Shown: one piece after another, positions 5,588-5,838 of the stretch | Position numbering within the stretch: the stretch's first letter is position 1 | How the letters are laid out: every line of letters begins with the position of its first letter | Assembly: GCA_028293005.1 (NCBI GenBank) | Contig: JAQGLH010000004.1 | Location: 1-5,838, forward strand | From: Alphaproteobacteria bacterium | GTDB lineage: Bacteria > Pseudomonadota > Alphaproteobacteria > Sphingomonadales > Sphingomonadaceae | Direction of reading: 5' to 3' | Length of the DNA: 5,838 bases | Made by a program: the position numbers and the translations under genes | Notes under the pieces: model-generated | Told to the model about the DNA's origin: nothing | The model's input: the letters and a program-made list of their open reading frames with translations, nothing else | Databases searched by the model: none

Positions 5588-5604
5588 TCATTGTGGAGTG
5601 TGTC

Positions 5605-5838
5605 ATGGTTCGAACGATCAAGCATAGCCGGCTGCTGCTCGCAGCGGCGCTTTTGCCGCTGGCGCTGGGCGCCGGCGCGGCGGGGGCCCAGTCGGGTTCG
5701 CGCCAGAACGTCATTTCCTCGAGCGAGCGCGCCCAGGGCGCCAAGGCGCACCCGCAGATAATGGAGCAGTTCGGCGGCGCTTATCGCGGTCGCCAAGCGG
5801 CTTACGTCAGCCAGGTCGGACGCCGCATCGCGGTGCAG
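5605..5838 (+). CDS. M48-family metalloprotease, N-terminal part (runs off right edge)
   Basis: 78 residues with no stop before the window edge. ATG 5605 has GGAG six bases upstream (5595-5598), the best ribosome-binding site in the window. Residues 1-28 are a signal peptide: basic VRTIKHSR, core LLLAAALLPLALGAGA, AGA before QSGSR. There is no lipobox Cys, so the product should be a soluble periplasmic protein. Residues about 39-78 (SERAQGAKAHPQIMEQFGGAY, then QAAYVSQVGRRIAVQ) match the conserved N-terminal segment of BepA/YfgC-like and alphaproteobacterial M48 proteases, in which a HPxxxxxFGGxY stretch precedes a YVxxVGxxIA helix. The zinc-binding HExxH motif lies beyond the window, so activity cannot be checked here. 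Members of this family trim or clear misassembled outer-membrane proteins. It is divergent from the minus-strand cluster; a shared job in envelope upkeep is possible but not shown. Confidence 0.85.
   Translation, partial: MVRTIKHSRLLLAAALLPLALGAGAAGAQSGSRQNVISSSERAQGAKAHPQIMEQFGGAYRGRQAAYVSQVGRRIAVQ

Larger units (their letters stand above)
5411..5604. other. Divergent intergenic region between membrane protein and M48 genes
   Basis: 194 bases with both flanking genes pointing away. They contain the proposed minus-strand promoter, the GCTATCA direct repeat, the CTGCC/GGCAG inverted repeat and the ribosome-binding site of the M48 gene. The GC-rich middle, about 5480-5560, shows nothing I can name. 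Confidence 0.7.

Noticed and set aside
5561..5590. TTGCGC at 5561-5566 as a plus-strand promoter for the M48 gene
   Set aside because: No -10-like hexamer lies 16-18 bases downstream, and the leader would be too short to contain the ribosome-binding site comfortably.
1..5838. CRISPR array, tRNA, rRNA, insertion sequence or phage attachment site
   Set aside because: No regularly spaced repeats, no cloverleaf or conserved rRNA stretch, and no transposase or terminal inverted repeats were seen in the window.

Overview
The window is GC-rich with strong G/C preference at third codon positions. Its proteins resemble families I associate with alphaproteobacteria of the Sphingomonas type: a sphingomonad-like TpsA exoprotein N-terminus, a TpsB transporter, and an M48 protease with a GGAY/AAYV N-terminal signature. 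The taxonomic guess is an inference from protein style and base composition, not from a marker gene.

Layout, left to right. Positions 1-336 (minus) hold the N-terminal 112 residues of a secreted TpsA-like exoprotein that runs off the left edge. Positions 333-2153 (minus) encode its outer-membrane transporter (TpsB, ShlB/FhaC type), whose stop overlaps the exoprotein start by 4 bases. Positions 2154-2330 are a comparatively AT-rich divergent intergenic region. Positions 2331-2639 (plus) encode a small protein with a perfect Flp/TadE-type prepilin cleavage motif. It is the only plus-strand gene between the minus-strand genes. Positions 2656-3381 (minus) encode an exported protein of 241 residues with a FecR/SH3-like N-terminal part. 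Positions 3506-5410 (minus) encode a polytopic membrane protein: a PDZ-like domain, about ten membrane segments, a GAF-like cytoplasmic domain and a C-terminal coiled coil, with no kinase or cyclase output. Positions 5411-5604 form a divergent promoter region, and 5605-5838 (plus) hold the N-terminus of an exported M48 metalloprotease cut by the right edge.

How the parts may work together. The four minus-strand genes look like a surface-protein module: a membrane receptor-like protein, a periplasmic FecR-like protein, and a two-partner secretion pair that sends a large protein to the cell surface. Candidate promoters in front of the three minus-strand transcription units look alike (TTGC[G/A]C, a 17-18 base spacer, an AT-containing -10, then 38-40 bases to the start codon). 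This suggests co-regulation as separate transcripts. The most unusual elements are the kinase-less PDZ/GAF membrane protein and the isolated pilin-like gene inside the cluster. The functional link between them is a hypothesis. Each of the other open frames opposite or inside these genes looks like a shadow of one of them.
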